Of a DNA stretch of 5,844 nt, positions 5,715 to 5,844 are shown piece by piece. The notes under the pieces were generated by a model that was not told the DNA's origin, did not search any database, and saw only the letters and a program-made list of their open reading frames with translations. The stretch comes from Actinomycetota bacterium (GTDB lineage: Bacteria; Actinomycetota; Thermoleophilia; Gaiellales; Gaiellaceae): assembly GCA_013696595.1 (NCBI GenBank), contig JACCYG010000049.1, forward strand, positions 1 to 5,844, given 5' to 3'. Numbering within the stretch: position 1 is the first letter of the stretch; every line of letters begins with the position of its first letter. The position numbers and the translations under genes are program-made.

Positions 5715-5834
5715 ATGCAGGGACCGACCAGGCGCAGGGTTGAGCGACGCGGATCGTGGCTCGTCGTCGGGCTTCTCGCCGCTTTACTTCTGATCGCAGC
5801 CCTCTGGCTGCTCTACCCCCTTCGTCTGCTCTAG
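5715..5834 (+). CDS. Small single-helix membrane protein (39 aa), hypothetical
   Basis: The frame from ATG 5715 to TAG 5832-5834 encodes 39 residues. An Arg-rich start (Arg6-8, Arg11-12) is followed by an almost unbroken hydrophobic stretch at about 15-34, beginning WLVVGLLAALLLIAALWLLY, and a short PLRLL tail. By the positive-inside rule the N-terminus would face the cytoplasm with one membrane-spanning helix. There is no cleavage-site-like motif, so an anchor is more likely than a secreted peptide. It starts 14 bp after the acidic gene, behind GAGGGG, and could be the last gene of the run. No family is recognised; many actinobacterial small proteins have this simple layout. It might partner a membrane-associated enzyme such as GlpD, but that is only a guess. 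Confidence 0.6.
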   Translation: MQGPTRRRVERRGSWLVVGLLAALLLIAALWLLYPLRLL

Positions 5835-5844
5835 CCGGTCGCGA

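Overview
This is a GC-rich window with compact coding and strong G/C preference at third codon positions. GTG/TTG starts and stop/start overlaps are common. That style, and the look of the proteins, suggest an actinobacterial-type genome, perhaps a deep-branching lineage such as Thermoleophilia. This is an inference from composition and protein style; there is no rRNA or marker gene to settle it.

Layout: (1) 1-591 (+) is the 3' part of a polysaccharide flippase-like (Wzx/MATE-fold) membrane protein whose start lies outside the window. (2) 541-1362 (-) is an EamA/DMT-type ten-helix transporter, which overlaps the flippase tail-to-tail by 51 bp. (3) From about 1385 to the right edge all genes are on the + strand: a HAD-superfamily phosphatase/mutase-like enzyme (1385-2029), a short glycerophosphodiester phosphodiesterase (2026-2673), an FAD-dependent glycerol-3-phosphate dehydrogenase (about 2731-4263), a NodB-fold deacetylase of the HpPgdA/PuuE-like type (4263-5078), a VOC (CatE-like glyoxalase/extradiol dioxygenase fold) protein (5075-5572), a 43-residue very acidic protein (5569-5700), and a 39-residue single-helix membrane protein (5715-5834).

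How the genes may work together: the phosphodiesterase would release glycerol-3-phosphate from glycerophosphodiesters (products of phospholipid turnover), and GlpD would oxidise it to dihydroxyacetone phosphate while reducing quinone. This is a plausible salvage module, and the HAD enzyme may act on a related phosphorylated intermediate. The deacetylase-fold/VOC pair is translationally coupled to GlpD, but its substrate cannot be read from sequence. Junctions of the TTGA, TGATG and ATGA type recur along the run, so most of it is probably one polycistron. The only gap of any size is the 57 bp before glpD, which holds a candidate extended -10 promoter.

No RNA genes, CRISPR arrays, insertion sequences or convincing terminators were seen. 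No clearly new multi-gene system was found. The least explained items are the two small proteins at the right end, the shortened phosphodiesterase, the Asn-for-Asp change in the HAD motif, and the uncharacterised deacetylase-fold/VOC pair.
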